From positions 124,001 to 188,000 of the forward strand of contig CAYOSU010000001.1 in the NCBI GenBank assembly GCA_964406735.1: a stretch of DNA of 64,000 bases. The letters run 5' to 3'. This document shows positions 17,043-25,776 of the stretch, piece by piece. The translations under genes were made by a program, and so were the position numbers. Each line of letters begins with the position of its first letter. The first letter of the stretch is position 1. A model generated the notes under the pieces. It was not told where the DNA came from and searched no databases. It was given only the letters and a program-made list of their open reading frames with translations. This DNA comes from CAYOSU01 sp964406735 (lineage in GTDB: Bacteria > Bacillota > Clostridia > Christensenellales > CAMQZB01).

Positions 17043-18932
17043 ATGCTTTTCAACATCGACAATGGACGGTTTTATTTTGAGGATATGCTCATTTTGTCTG
17101 ACATAAGCGTTTCGCTTGCGGACGACGACAGAGTGGGATTGATAGGGGAGAACGGATCGGGGAAAACGACGCTCCTCAATATCCTCATGGGAAAATACGA
17201 GCTTGACGATGGCACGCTGTCCAAAAAACGGGGAATGACGGTCGGCTACTTGGAACAGAATTCTACGTTCGAGTCCGACAAAACCGTTATAGAGGAAATG
17301 CGCTTGTGCTTTGCCGATATCCTGCGTCTTGAAGAGCGTATGCGCGAGATAGAGACTATTCTTCCCAAGGTCGAGGTTGACGGTATAGAGTACCGCCGCC
17401 TGACAAACGAGTATTCCGAGGCAAAAAAACGCTTCGAGGGTCTTGACGGTTACAACGTAGACGTCAAGATAAAGACCGTTCTCAACGGAATGGGCTTTTT
17501 GGGACAGTACGATAGAGTATGCTCGACCTTTTCGGGCGGTGAAAAGACGAGACTTGCGCTTTCAAGGCTTCTTTTGAAAAACCCAGAGCTTCTGATACTC
17601 GACGAACCGACGAACCACCTTGATTTTTCAACCCTTTATTGGCTCGAAGATTATCTTGCGACCTATAAGGGAGCGATATTGACGGTTTCGCACGACAGGT
17701 CGTTCTTAGATAAGGTTACGGAAAAGACGTGGGAACTTAAAAATACGAAGCTCACGGTATGGCGTGGGAATTATACGAAATATAAGCAGCTCAAGGACGA
17801 GTGGATCGCCTCGACGAAAAAGGAGTACGAAAAACAGCAGGTACAGATAGCCGATATGAAAGACTACGTTGCGAGAAATCTCGTGCGTGCAACCACGGCG
17901 AAATCTGCGCTCAGCAGAGTAAAAAAGCTTGAGTCGATGGAGATCATTGAGAAGCCCGACGAGAGAGTGTCAACACCGACGTTCGTGTTTGAAAAGGCGA
18001 TAGACCCGACCAAAGAGGTAGTGAAGATAAACGGTCTTGACCTGTCGGCAGGTGAAAAAAAGCTTATTCACGGCGGAGAAATGCTCGTTTTGCGCGGCGA
18101 AAAGGTCGGCATAATAGGAGAGAACGGCGCAGGCAAATCAACGCTTTTGAAGCGTATTTTGTCGTCGTTCGGGACGTACGAGGACGTCATAACGTTCGGC
18201 AAGAACGTCTCCATATCATACTACGATCAGGAAAACGTCAACTTGAACTTCGAAGCGAGCGTTCGGGGCGAGATGTGGGATAAGTTCCCCCGAAGCACCG
18301 AATATGACATAAGGCGTGCGCTCGGCAGGATGCTCTTTACAGACGAGGATATGGGAAAGAAGATCTCGTCGCTTTCGGGCGGAGAGAGGGCAAAGCTCGG
18401 GTTCGCCGAGATGATGATGAAAAAGTCAAATCTTTTGATACTCGATGAGCCGACTAACCATATAGACCTTGCCGCACGGGAAAGCTTAGAGGATGCGCTT
18501 AAAAATTTTGACGGCACGGTCATATTCGTGTCGCACGACAGATATTTTTTGGAAAGCGTAGCCGACAAGCTGTATGCGATAGAAAACGGCGAGCTTTGCG
18601 AATATAAAATGAAATTTTCTGCCTATATGACGCAGAAAAAGAGCGTAGAAAAGGCGGAAGATGCGTCGCTTGAAGCTAGAACCAAGGAGAAAAAACAGGG
18701 CAATTATCGCGATTCAAAGGCTCGCAGCGAGGAAGTAAAGCGCAAGAACGCCTTAAAGACAGTAGAAGAGGAGATCGCAATGCTTGAAGAAAGGCAGAGC
18801 GAGCTGTCAAACGAGATGCAACGCCCCGACGTTGCGAGTGATTACACAAAACTCAAACCCGTTTTGGACGAAACGGAGAAAAATAAACAAAGGCTTGACG
18901 AGCTTTACGAGCTGTGGGAGAGCCTGTCATAA
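17043..18932 (+). CDS. ABC-F family ATPase (YdiF/Uup-like)
   Basis: A 629-residue soluble protein with two ABC domains and no membrane segment. Domain 1 has Walker A GENGSGKTT and FSGGEKTRLALSRLLL with LDEPTNHLD. Domain 2 has GENGAGKST and LSGGERAKLGFAEMMM with LDEPTNHID. A charged inter-domain linker sits around residues 235-310. A C-terminal coiled-coil tail (about 540-629) resembles the Uup/YdiF tail. Proteins of this family act on ribosomes, some in antibiotic resistance and others in housekeeping. The tail points to the housekeeping side, but resistance cannot be excluded from sequence. Confidence 0.9.
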   Translation: MLFNIDNGRFYFEDMLILSDISVSLADDDRVGLIGENGSGKTTLLNILMGKYELDDGTLSKKRGMTVGYLEQNSTFESDKTVIEEMRLCFADILRLEERMREIETILPKVEVDGIEYRRLTNEYSEAKKRFEGLDGYNVDVKIKTVLNGMGFLGQYDRVCSTFSGGEKTRLALSRLLLKNPELLILDEPTNHLDFSTLYWLEDYLATYKGAILTVSHDRSFLDKVTEKTWELKNTKLTVWRGNYTKYKQLKDEWIASTKKEYEKQQVQIADMKDYVARNLVRATTAKSALSRVKKLESMEIIEKPDERVSTPTFVFEKAIDPTKEVVKINGLDLSAGEKKLIHGGEMLVLRGEKVGIIGENGAGKSTLLKRILSSFGTYEDVITFGKNVSISYYDQENVNLNFEASVRGEMWDKFPRSTEYDIRRALGRMLFTDEDMGKKISSLSGGERAKLGFAEMMMKKSNLLILDEPTNHIDLAARESLEDALKNFDGTVIFVSHDRYFLESVADKLYAIENGELCEYKMKFSAYMTQKKSVEKAEDASLEARTKEKKQGNYRDSKARSEEVKRKNALKTVEEEIAMLEERQSELSNEMQRPDVASDYTKLKPVLDETEKNKQRLDELYELWESLS

Positions 18933-18946
18933 GAAAGGAGAAGAAT

Positions 18947-19894
18947 ATGAAAGATCTGTACGTAGGAATTGACCTTGGCGGTACGTTTATCAAGTGTGGT
19001 ATAGTTACCAAAGAGGGTGAAGTGTTGATAAAAGGTCAGACCCCGACCGAGGTGGAAAAAGGCTTGGACGGCGTTTTAGCGAATATCGTCGGCATAATGA
19101 GAAAACAGCTTGGCGAGATAGATCGCAGTGAGGAAGACGTTGTTGCGATGGGATTCGGAGTTCCCGGAATCGTTGACGAGGATTTTACCGTCATCGAGGC
19201 AACGAACCTTGGCTGGCATAGCGAGAATGTCGTAGAGAGAATGAAGACGCTTACGTCCGTTCCCGTGAAATTAGGCAACGACGCAGACGTAGCGGCGCTT
19301 GGCGAAGTAAAATTCGGCGTGGCGAAGGGTATGAAGTCTGCGTTCATGATAACGCTCGGCACGGGAGTAGGTAGCGGCATCATAATAAACGGCAAAATAT
19401 TCAGCGGCAACCACGGTTGCGGAGGCGAAATAGGGCACACCGTGCTCCATAAAGACGGCGAGCAGTGCAACTGCGGACAAAAGGGCTGCGTAGAAGCATA
19501 CCTTTCGGCTACAGCACTCAAAAAGTTTGCACAAAGAGCTATGAACGACAACCCCGACACCAAGCTTTGGGAAAGAGCGAAGAGCGTTGACGAAGTGACA
19601 GCAAAGGACGTTCTTGACCTTTCAGAAGAGGATGAGACGTGCAAAAAGCTCACCTGCGACTATATTGAAAATCTGTTCGACCTTTGCCTTAATTTGGCGA
19701 ACGGATTTAGACCAGAAGCGATCATTTTAGGCGGCGGCGTATCCCTTGCGGGCGAAAAGCTCACGAAGCCCTTGCAGGCAAAGCTCGACGACAAGATATT
19801 TGCAAAGGCTCATACGCCCAAAGTTAAGATACTTTCGGCAAAGCTCGGCAACGACGCGGGATTCGTCGGAGCGGCGAGCCTTTGTATAGAATAA
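18947..19894 (+). CDS. glk: ROK-family glucokinase
   Basis: A 315-residue sugar kinase. It shows the ATP-binding GIDLGGTFIKCG at the start, the ROK signature with the zinc motif CNCGQKGCVEAYLS, and the EIGHTVLH block. These are typical of ROK glucokinases of Firmicutes, which phosphorylate glucose taken up without a phosphotransferase system. I start at 18947, after AAGAAAGGAGAAG. An earlier in-frame GTG at 18914 lies inside the ABC-F gene and has no such site. Glucose as substrate is inferred from similarity. Confidence 0.88.
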   Translation: MKDLYVGIDLGGTFIKCGIVTKEGEVLIKGQTPTEVEKGLDGVLANIVGIMRKQLGEIDRSEEDVVAMGFGVPGIVDEDFTVIEATNLGWHSENVVERMKTLTSVPVKLGNDADVAALGEVKFGVAKGMKSAFMITLGTGVGSGIIINGKIFSGNHGCGGEIGHTVLHKDGEQCNCGQKGCVEAYLSATALKKFAQRAMNDNPDTKLWERAKSVDEVTAKDVLDLSEEDETCKKLTCDYIENLFDLCLNLANGFRPEAIILGGGVSLAGEKLTKPLQAKLDDKIFAKAHTPKVKILSAKLGNDAGFVGAASLCIE

Positions 19895-19903
19895 ATAAAA
19901 ACA

Positions 19904-19931
19904 CAAAACGGCTTTTTACGAGCCGTTTTTG
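19904..19931 (+). terminator. Terminator after the glucokinase gene
   Basis: CAAAACGGCT (19904-19913), seven-base loop, AGCCGTTTTTG (19921-19931). Confidence 0.8.
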
Positions 19932-19932
19932 T

Positions 19933-19961
19933 TTGCTTTACGCACTATTTAGGAGTAAAAT
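19933..19961 (+). promoter_or_regulatory. Promoter of the MATE exporter gene
   Basis: TTGCTT (19933-19938), a 17-base spacer, TAAAAT (19956-19961). Confidence 0.55.
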
Positions 19962-19997
19962 ATTAAAGAAAGAAAGTTTTGGAGTAAATAAAGATCG

Positions 19998-21410
19998 ATG
20001 AGCGGAGAGAAATTATTCAATTTAATAATAAACCCCGAAAAGGTGTTGAAAGGCAGAGCGCTCGGCGAAGTACCGTCTTCTCGTGAGATAGTGGGGAATA
20101 CCGTCAAAATGGCGTGGCCGACGGTCGTAGACAGCTTTTTGTCTGCGATAGTCTCATTTGTCGATATGGCGATGGTGTCTGAGCTCGGCACGACGGCAAT
20201 ATCTGCGATAGGTCTTACAACTCAGCCCCGCTTTATCATGCTTGCATTTTTCCTTTCCCTCAACGTTGCGGTAACCGCAGTCGTTGCAAGGCGCTTTGGA
20301 CAGGGAGACAGAGAAAGTGCGAACGCTTGCCTGCATCAAGTGCTGTCGATAGGTCTTGTTATGGGTATAGTGCTTTCGCTTTTAAGCATCCGCTACGCCG
20401 AGTGGTTCGTGACGCTTGCAGGCGCAAAAGAAGATACGGTCGCTGACGCAACGTTATACTTTCAGACGATAATGACCGCATTTTTGTTCAGCGGCTTAAC
20501 CTTAACGATAAACGCCGCCCAGCGAGGTGTGGGAAAAACCCGCATAAGCATGTGGACCAACCTTGTCTCGAACGGAGTCAATATAGTGTTCAACTACCTG
20601 CTTATCGAGGGACACTTCGGCTTCCCGAGGCTTGAAGTATACGGAGCGGCGCTCGCTTCTGCGATAGGTATGTGCGTCGGCTTTGTCGTAGCGGTCATAT
20701 CGCTTCTTCGCAGGAACGGCTATTTGAGGTTAAAAGTCTCAAAGCTTTTCCACTTCACCAAAGCAACGATGTCTGCACTTGGAAAGGTATGGTGGAGCGC
20801 GGCAGTCGAACAGCTCTTTTTGAGGATTGGCTTTTTCATCTTTGCGGCGATAGTGGCAAACCTCGGAACGGATACCTTTGCGATACATAACGTCGGTATG
20901 AACATAATGACACTGTCCTTTGCACTCGGCGACGGACTTTCCGTTGCGGCAAGTGCACTCATCGGTCAAAACCTCGGAAGAGGCAGAAGCGACCTTTCAG
21001 AGGTATACGGAAAAACGTGCAGACGCATAGGTCTTATCTTCTCGATAATACTTATTATAATCTTCGTTACGCTCGGCGACCAGATATTCGGTATATTCAT
21101 AAAAGAACGCCCCGACTTAGCGGATCAAGGCTCCGTCATAATGGACTTTGCCGCCGTAATAACCGCATTGCAGATAGCTTCCGTAATATATACGGGCGCA
21201 CTGAGAGGCGCAGGCGACGTCAGGTTCGTTGCCATACTTATGATGGTGTGCGTTGCGATAATCCGTCCGACTCTTGCATATGTATTCGGCTTCGTATTGG
21301 ACTGGGGCTTATACGGCATTTGGGGAACGTTCTTGCTCGATCAGGCGCTTAGGTGTATACTTTCGATGATTCGTTTCAATAAGGGCAAGTGGAAGACCAT
21401 AAAGGTATGA
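19998..21410 (+). CDS. MATE-family multidrug/metabolite exporter
   Basis: A 470-residue polytopic membrane protein with about twelve hydrophobic segments in two related halves, as expected for a MATE cation-coupled antiporter. Typical features are the N-terminal AWPTVVDSFLSAIVSFVDM region, VARRFGQGD after helix 3 and the matching ALIGQNLGRGR in the second half. The first ~35 residues are soluble. The nearest Shine-Dalgarno (GGAG at 19981-19984) is rather far from the ATG. Substrate unknown. Ends before a strong hairpin terminator. Confidence 0.9.
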   Translation: MSGEKLFNLIINPEKVLKGRALGEVPSSREIVGNTVKMAWPTVVDSFLSAIVSFVDMAMVSELGTTAISAIGLTTQPRFIMLAFFLSLNVAVTAVVARRFGQGDRESANACLHQVLSIGLVMGIVLSLLSIRYAEWFVTLAGAKEDTVADATLYFQTIMTAFLFSGLTLTINAAQRGVGKTRISMWTNLVSNGVNIVFNYLLIEGHFGFPRLEVYGAALASAIGMCVGFVVAVISLLRRNGYLRLKVSKLFHFTKATMSALGKVWWSAAVEQLFLRIGFFIFAAIVANLGTDTFAIHNVGMNIMTLSFALGDGLSVAASALIGQNLGRGRSDLSEVYGKTCRRIGLIFSIILIIIFVTLGDQIFGIFIKERPDLADQGSVIMDFAAVITALQIASVIYTGALRGAGDVRFVAILMMVCVAIIRPTLAYVFGFVLDWGLYGIWGTFLLDQALRCILSMIRFNKGKWKTIKV

Positions 21411-21460
21411 CACAAATCCGTTTTTATAAGACACAATAGCTAAATAACAAACTACGAAAG

Positions 21461-21495
21461 CGCACTCTTTCAGGGAATGAGAGAGTGCGTTTTTA
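21461..21495 (+). terminator. Terminator after the MATE gene
   Basis: CGCACTCT (21461-21468) pairs with AGAGTGCG (21482-21489), followed by T5. Confidence 0.8.
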
Positions 21496-21548
21496 TTATT
21501 CAAATAGTTCCAAAAATAGCGATTTGAGAAATAATAAGGTTTTTTATG

Positions 21549-21575
21549 AATTTGTTCACAAAAGCCAAACAAATT
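21549..21575 (+). promoter_or_regulatory. Perfect inverted repeat upstream of the rnf promoter
   Basis: AATTTGTT (21549-21556), 11 bases, AACAAATT (21568-21575). The spacing does not match the 18-base Rex redox-repressor site, although the half-sites are alike. It may be the operator for the rnf operon. It lies about 45 bases ahead of the assigned -35 and touches a second possible -35 (TTGATA at 21574-21579). Confidence 0.4.
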
Positions 21576-21618
21576 GATAAATTTTACCGATTTTGGCCTA
21601 CAATTTTTGATTAACCTA

Positions 21619-21647
21619 TTTACAAAAGGATAAAAATAAGGTAGAAT
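21619..21647 (+). promoter_or_regulatory. Promoter of the rnf operon
   Basis: TTTACA (21619-21624), a 17-base spacer, TAGAAT (21642-21647), 31 bases before the rnfC start. Confidence 0.65.
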
Positions 21648-21678
21648 GAAATGGAGCAAGTGCAGGAGGTAAGCAACG

Positions 21679-22965
21679 TTGTCTCAAAAAGGAAACACCT
21701 TCAGGAGGGGAATACACCCTCCCGATAAGAAAGAATTGACCAAAGATCTGCCCGTTTGCGTAATGCCCGAAACGAGCGATTATTACGTTTCGATGTCGGC
21801 GCATATAGGCGCTCCCGCAACGTGCATAGTCGCAGTCGGCGACGTAGTAAAAGAAGGTCAGCTTATTGCCGAAAACAAGGCAAGGCTTGGCTCAAACGTT
21901 TTTTCTCCCGTAGCAGGAGTAGTCGTCGGAATAGAGAAGAGAAAAACGGCAAACGGCGGTAAAGCCGAAACGATACACATAAAAGCCGAGGGCGAAGGAA
22001 AGGTAACACTTCCTCCTATTGGAGAGATAACCAAGGACAGTATCCTTAGGCGCATAGAAGAAGCAGGCATCGTCGGACTTGGCGGAGCAGGCTTCCCCGC
22101 TCACTTCAAGGATAAGCCGAGAACGCCGTGCGATGCACTGCTTATTAACGGTGCAGAGTGCGAGCCGTACTTGACGTGCGACGATAGACTCATGGTCGAG
22201 TACGCAGACAAGGTTGCCAAGGGCATAAAGTACCTTGAAACAGCGGTCGGAGCTACGAAGGTAGTCGTTGGAATAGAGGACAATAAGCCCGAAGCCATCG
22301 AAAAGATGAGAGCACAGGGCTTAGAGGTCGTCGTACTTCCGAAAAAATATCCGCAAGGCGCAGAGAAGATGCTCGTATACGCCTGCCTTAACAGGGTGGT
22401 TCCTGCAGGCGGACTTCCGTCCGATGTTGGCGTAGTCGTCCACAACGTAGCGACTGCATACGCTGTCTATGACGCTGTGGAAAACGGCGAGCCGCTTTAT
22501 AAGCGAATCGTAACGGTAAGCGGCAAGGGCGTTGAAAGACCTTGCAATATGTGGGTCAGGAACGGAACGCTTCACGAGGATATACTTAAATATTGCGGCA
22601 TAAAGGACGAGACCGTAGCCCTTATTTCGGGCGGCCCGATGATGGGACACGCCTTAGAGGGAATGACGGCGTCTACGACGAAAGCGGAGTCAGGTATACT
22701 TGCTCTCACCGAGGACGAGGTAGATATATTCGAGCCTACGCATTGCATTTTCTGCGGAAGCTGTGCAAGGGCGTGCCCGATGTCGTTGATGCCGATGTAT
22801 ATTGATTTCTACGCTCACGCAAGAAAGACGGATGAAGCGATAAAATATGGCGCACTCAATTGTATGGAATGCGGCTCGTGCGCATACGTATGCCCTGCGG
22901 AACGCCCGATAGTGCAGAGTGTAAGACTTGTAAAAATTAAAGCGAGGGAGGAAAATAAAAAATGA
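21679..22965 (+). CDS. rnfC: Rnf complex subunit RnfC
   Basis: Peripheral NADH- and iron-sulfur-binding subunit of the Rnf ion pump (ferredoxin:NAD+ oxidoreductase). The 428 residues begin with the typical RRGIHPPDKK block. A flavin/NADH-binding region follows (GIVGLGGAGFPAHFK; LINGAECEPYLTCDDRLM). Two [4Fe-4S] motifs lie near the end (CIFCGSCARACP about 357-368; CMECGSCAYVCP about 396-407). The start is a TTG at 21679, ten bases after a perfect AGGAGG. The stop overlaps the rnfD start by four bases. Confidence 0.97.
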   Translation: MSQKGNTFRRGIHPPDKKELTKDLPVCVMPETSDYYVSMSAHIGAPATCIVAVGDVVKEGQLIAENKARLGSNVFSPVAGVVVGIEKRKTANGGKAETIHIKAEGEGKVTLPPIGEITKDSILRRIEEAGIVGLGGAGFPAHFKDKPRTPCDALLINGAECEPYLTCDDRLMVEYADKVAKGIKYLETAVGATKVVVGIEDNKPEAIEKMRAQGLEVVVLPKKYPQGAEKMLVYACLNRVVPAGGLPSDVGVVVHNVATAYAVYDAVENGEPLYKRIVTVSGKGVERPCNMWVRNGTLHEDILKYCGIKDETVALISGGPMMGHALEGMTASTTKAESGILALTEDEVDIFEPTHCIFCGSCARACPMSLMPMYIDFYAHARKTDEAIKYGALNCMECGSCAYVCPAERPIVQSVRLVKIKAREENKK

Positions 22966-23981
22966 AACTTGAATATTCAGGCTCCCCTCATATAAAAAAC
23001 AAACGCACGACGAAAGGCATAATGCTCGACGTTTGCATATCGCTTATCCCTGCGATAGTCGCTTCCGTCGTATACTTCGGCGCAAGATCGCTTGCCATAA
23101 TAGCAATTTCTGCGATAGCGTGCGTACTTTCGGAGTTCGTATATAAATTAGCCGTCAAAAAGGACGTCGCTACGATATTAAAGGAGTTCGACTTCACGAG
23201 CCTTGTTACGGGAATATTACTTGGATTAAATATGCCTCCCATCGAGCTTTCGACGGGCTGGTATATACCGCTTATTTCAGGCATATTTGCGATAGTAGTA
23301 GTCAAGATGCTGTTCGGCGGAACGGGCTGCAATATAGTCAATCCCGCGATCGCAGGCAGAGTATTTGCGCTTATGAGCTTCACAATGGTGATGACTCAAA
23401 GCTATTCTCTTCCCAATATCGAAGCGCTTGGCGGTGCGGTAACGGGCGCAAGCGTAACGACTGGCGCAACTCCGCTGACCGAGATGTTGAATACGGGAAC
23501 TTTAGAGGGGCTTTCCAAGCTCAATATGACCAGCCTTGACCTTTTGCTCGGAACGGGCGTTGCGGGATGCATAGGCGAGACCTGCAAAATAGCGTTAATA
23601 TTTGGTGGAATATACCTTTGCGTAAGAGGTGTGTTAAATCCTCTTTATCCGCTGATATACGTCGCCGTAACGGGACTTTTTACCGTCGCATTGAATGGCT
23701 TTGACTTCACGACGTTCATTCCGTCGATACTCTCCGGCGGACTCATCTTAGGTGCAATATTCATGGCGACAGACTACGTAACCACCCCGACGAGCTTTAT
23801 TGGCAACGTAGTCTACTTCGTGCTGTTGGGACTTATTACGGCAGGGCTCAGGTTTGCGTGCAAGATGGAGGTAGTCTCTTTTGCGATACTTCTTTGCAAT
23901 CTCGTCGTTCCCTTGATCGACAAGTTCATTTATCCAAGACCGTTTGGCTTTGTAAAAAAAGATAAGGGAGGAAAGGCGTAA
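22962..23981 (+). CDS. rnfD: Rnf complex subunit RnfD
   Basis: A 339-residue membrane subunit with about nine to ten transmembrane segments. The family's flavin-attachment region appears as TGATPLTEM (about residue 168), where a threonine carries covalent FMN. The conserved GGTGCNIVNPAIAGRVFAL lies around residue 121. It starts within the rnfC stop after GAGGGAGG and overlaps rnfG by one base, so the operon is strongly coupled. Confidence 0.97.
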   Translation: MKLEYSGSPHIKNKRTTKGIMLDVCISLIPAIVASVVYFGARSLAIIAISAIACVLSEFVYKLAVKKDVATILKEFDFTSLVTGILLGLNMPPIELSTGWYIPLISGIFAIVVVKMLFGGTGCNIVNPAIAGRVFALMSFTMVMTQSYSLPNIEALGGAVTGASVTTGATPLTEMLNTGTLEGLSKLNMTSLDLLLGTGVAGCIGETCKIALIFGGIYLCVRGVLNPLYPLIYVAVTGLFTVALNGFDFTTFIPSILSGGLILGAIFMATDYVTTPTSFIGNVVYFVLLGLITAGLRFACKMEVVSFAILLCNLVVPLIDKFIYPRPFGFVKKDKGGKA

Positions 23982-24511
23982 TGAAAGGCAACAAAAATTC
24001 TTCCTTGAATTGCATCGTTGTTCTCTTCGTGATAGCGGTGGTGTGTGTTGCACTGCTTGGCATGCTCAACGATCTTCTTTACGTTCCGCCAGATATGTCC
24101 GTTTTCAATAAGGCGGCAAGCGGCTCCTACGAGGAGATTGCGGTCGAAAGCATATCCCTTTCCTACGGCAAAGTAGAAGTGGCTGTTGACGGCACGCTCG
24201 ATAGCGGCGAAAAAGTCCTCGGCTTATACGTTACGGGTAACAAGTCGGGGAAATCGGATAGCTTCTCACTCGCAGTAATAATCAGGAGAGCAGATAATAA
24301 AATCGTCGGCATATACGAGATAACGGACGGCTCGACGGGCGGCTACGCTTGGGATGAGAGCAAGTTGAGTGCGGCGATAGACACTGACATAACCTCGTCC
24401 GATTATCTTGCGATGGACGGACTTGTACAGACGGGCACGACCAATTCGTCAAGCGCCGTCAAGAATGCGATAATGACTGCTGCAGAGTATTATGCGGCGA
24501 TAAATAAATAA
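23981..24511 (+). CDS. rnfG: Rnf complex subunit RnfG
   Basis: A 176-residue protein with one N-terminal membrane helix (about residues 10-30) and an extracytoplasmic FMN-binding domain. The flavinylation motif, usually S/T-G-A-T-x-S-S, reads TGTTNSSSAV (about residues 151-160), with Ala replaced by Thr. The target threonine is retained. The protein is a little short for the family. ApbE would be needed for flavin attachment and is not in this window. Confidence 0.92.
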   Translation: MKGNKNSSLNCIVVLFVIAVVCVALLGMLNDLLYVPPDMSVFNKAASGSYEEIAVESISLSYGKVEVAVDGTLDSGEKVLGLYVTGNKSGKSDSFSLAVIIRRADNKIVGIYEITDGSTGGYAWDESKLSAAIDTDITSSDYLAMDGLVQTGTTNSSSAVKNAIMTAAEYYAAINK

Positions 24512-24524
24512 AGGAGGGAGACTG

Positions 24525-25178
24525 ATGAAAGCAAAAGACGTAATGCTTAACGGGCTTATAAGGCAAAACCCCGTATTAAGGCTCGTGCTCGGAACTTGCT
24601 CCGTGTTGGCACTCTCTTCTAAGGCGATAAACGGCATCGGCATGGGTGTTGCGGTAACCTTCGTTCTTATCATGAGCAACATGATAATCTCGCTCCTTAG
24701 GAATATAATTCCCGACAGAGTAAGGATACCGGCGTTCATCATGGTCATTGCGACATTCGTAACGATAGTCAAGATGTTGCTTAATTACTTGGCAGTCCAG
24801 AGCGAGTTATTCTTAGAAATATATAACGCAATGGGCGTGTTCCTGCCGCTTATCGTAGTAAACTGCATCATACTTGCAAGAGCAGAGAGCTTTGCAAGCC
24901 AGAACGGCGTCCTTATTTCCGCATTGGACGGACTTTTCATGGGACTTGGCTATACGCTCGTTTTGACGCTTATGGGCATTATACGAGAGTTTTTGGGCTA
25001 TGGTAGCGTGTTCGGCTTAAAGATATGGGACTTCTCGATAGGCTTTTTCTCGACAAACGCAGGTGCGTTCTTAACTTACGGCTTGTTCATCGGAATATTC
25101 GGTTACGTCGTAACGAAGATAGAGAAAAACAACGAGATAAAGCTGAGAAAACAGAAAGACGCAAAGGAGGAGAAATAA
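24525..25178 (+). CDS. rnfE: Rnf complex subunit RnfE
   Basis: A 217-residue polytopic subunit with about six transmembrane helices. RnfE and RnfA are homologous, inserted in opposite orientations, and between them hold an intramembrane iron cluster. The sequence shows NPVLRLVLGTCSVLALS at the start and LIVVNCIILARAE in the middle, both family blocks with the conserved cysteines. The ribosome site AAAGGAGGG precedes the ATG. It abuts rnfA with no gap. Confidence 0.97.
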   Translation: MKAKDVMLNGLIRQNPVLRLVLGTCSVLALSSKAINGIGMGVAVTFVLIMSNMIISLLRNIIPDRVRIPAFIMVIATFVTIVKMLLNYLAVQSELFLEIYNAMGVFLPLIVVNCIILARAESFASQNGVLISALDGLFMGLGYTLVLTLMGIIREFLGYGSVFGLKIWDFSIGFFSTNAGAFLTYGLFIGIFGYVVTKIEKNNEIKLRKQKDAKEEK

Positions 25179-25766
25179 ATGACGTTCGCTTCAATAATTG
25201 CGCTGTTCGTCGCAGGATTGTTCGTCAATAACTACATCGTCGTTCAGTTCCTCGGTATCTGCCCGTTCTTGGGGCTTTCCAAAAAGATAGACTCGGCGCT
25301 CGGCATGGGCGTTGCGGTAACCTTCGTTATGGTAATAACATCGCTCGTTACCTATCCGATATATAATTATATAATGGTCCCTCTCGGGATAGAGTACCTT
25401 GAGATAATCGTATTTATCTTCGTTATTGCGGCGTTGGTACAGATACTTGAGATGGTAATAAAAAAGATAAGCCCCTCGCTTTATACGACAATGGGTGTAT
25501 ACCTCCCCCTGATAACGACAAACTGTGCTATCTTGGGCGTTGCGGAGCTTAACTTAACGTCCTCGCTCGTAACGGGCGTTGCGGGAGCGTTCTTCAACGG
25601 ACTGTTCTCGGGACTTGGCTTTACTCTCGCAATAGTGCTTTTAGCAGGACTTCGCGAAAAGGTAGATAATCTTCCCGTTGCGAAGAGCTTAAAGGGCTTT
25701 CCCATAACGATGGTAGTTGCGTGCCTTATGGCGATGGCGTTTTACGTTTTCTCGTTCATAGCGTAA
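25179..25766 (+). CDS. rnfA: Rnf complex subunit RnfA
   Basis: A 195-residue six-helix membrane subunit paired with RnfE. Family blocks include NNYIVVQFLGICPFLGLSKK and LITTNCAILGVAELN, with the two cysteines at the expected places. The ribosome site AAGGAGGAG lies in the end of rnfE. The order C-D-G-E-A-B is that of Clostridia. Confidence 0.97.
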   Translation: MTFASIIALFVAGLFVNNYIVVQFLGICPFLGLSKKIDSALGMGVAVTFVMVITSLVTYPIYNYIMVPLGIEYLEIIVFIFVIAALVQILEMVIKKISPSLYTTMGVYLPLITTNCAILGVAELNLTSSLVTGVAGAFFNGLFSGLGFTLAIVLLAGLREKVDNLPVAKSLKGFPITMVVACLMAMAFYVFSFIA

Positions 25767-25776
25767 GGAGGAAAAT

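Noticed and set aside
21549..21575. A canonical Rex operator upstream of rnf
   Set aside because: The half-sites are similar, but the 11-base separation does not give the 18-base Rex site, so I keep it only as an unassigned inverted repeat.
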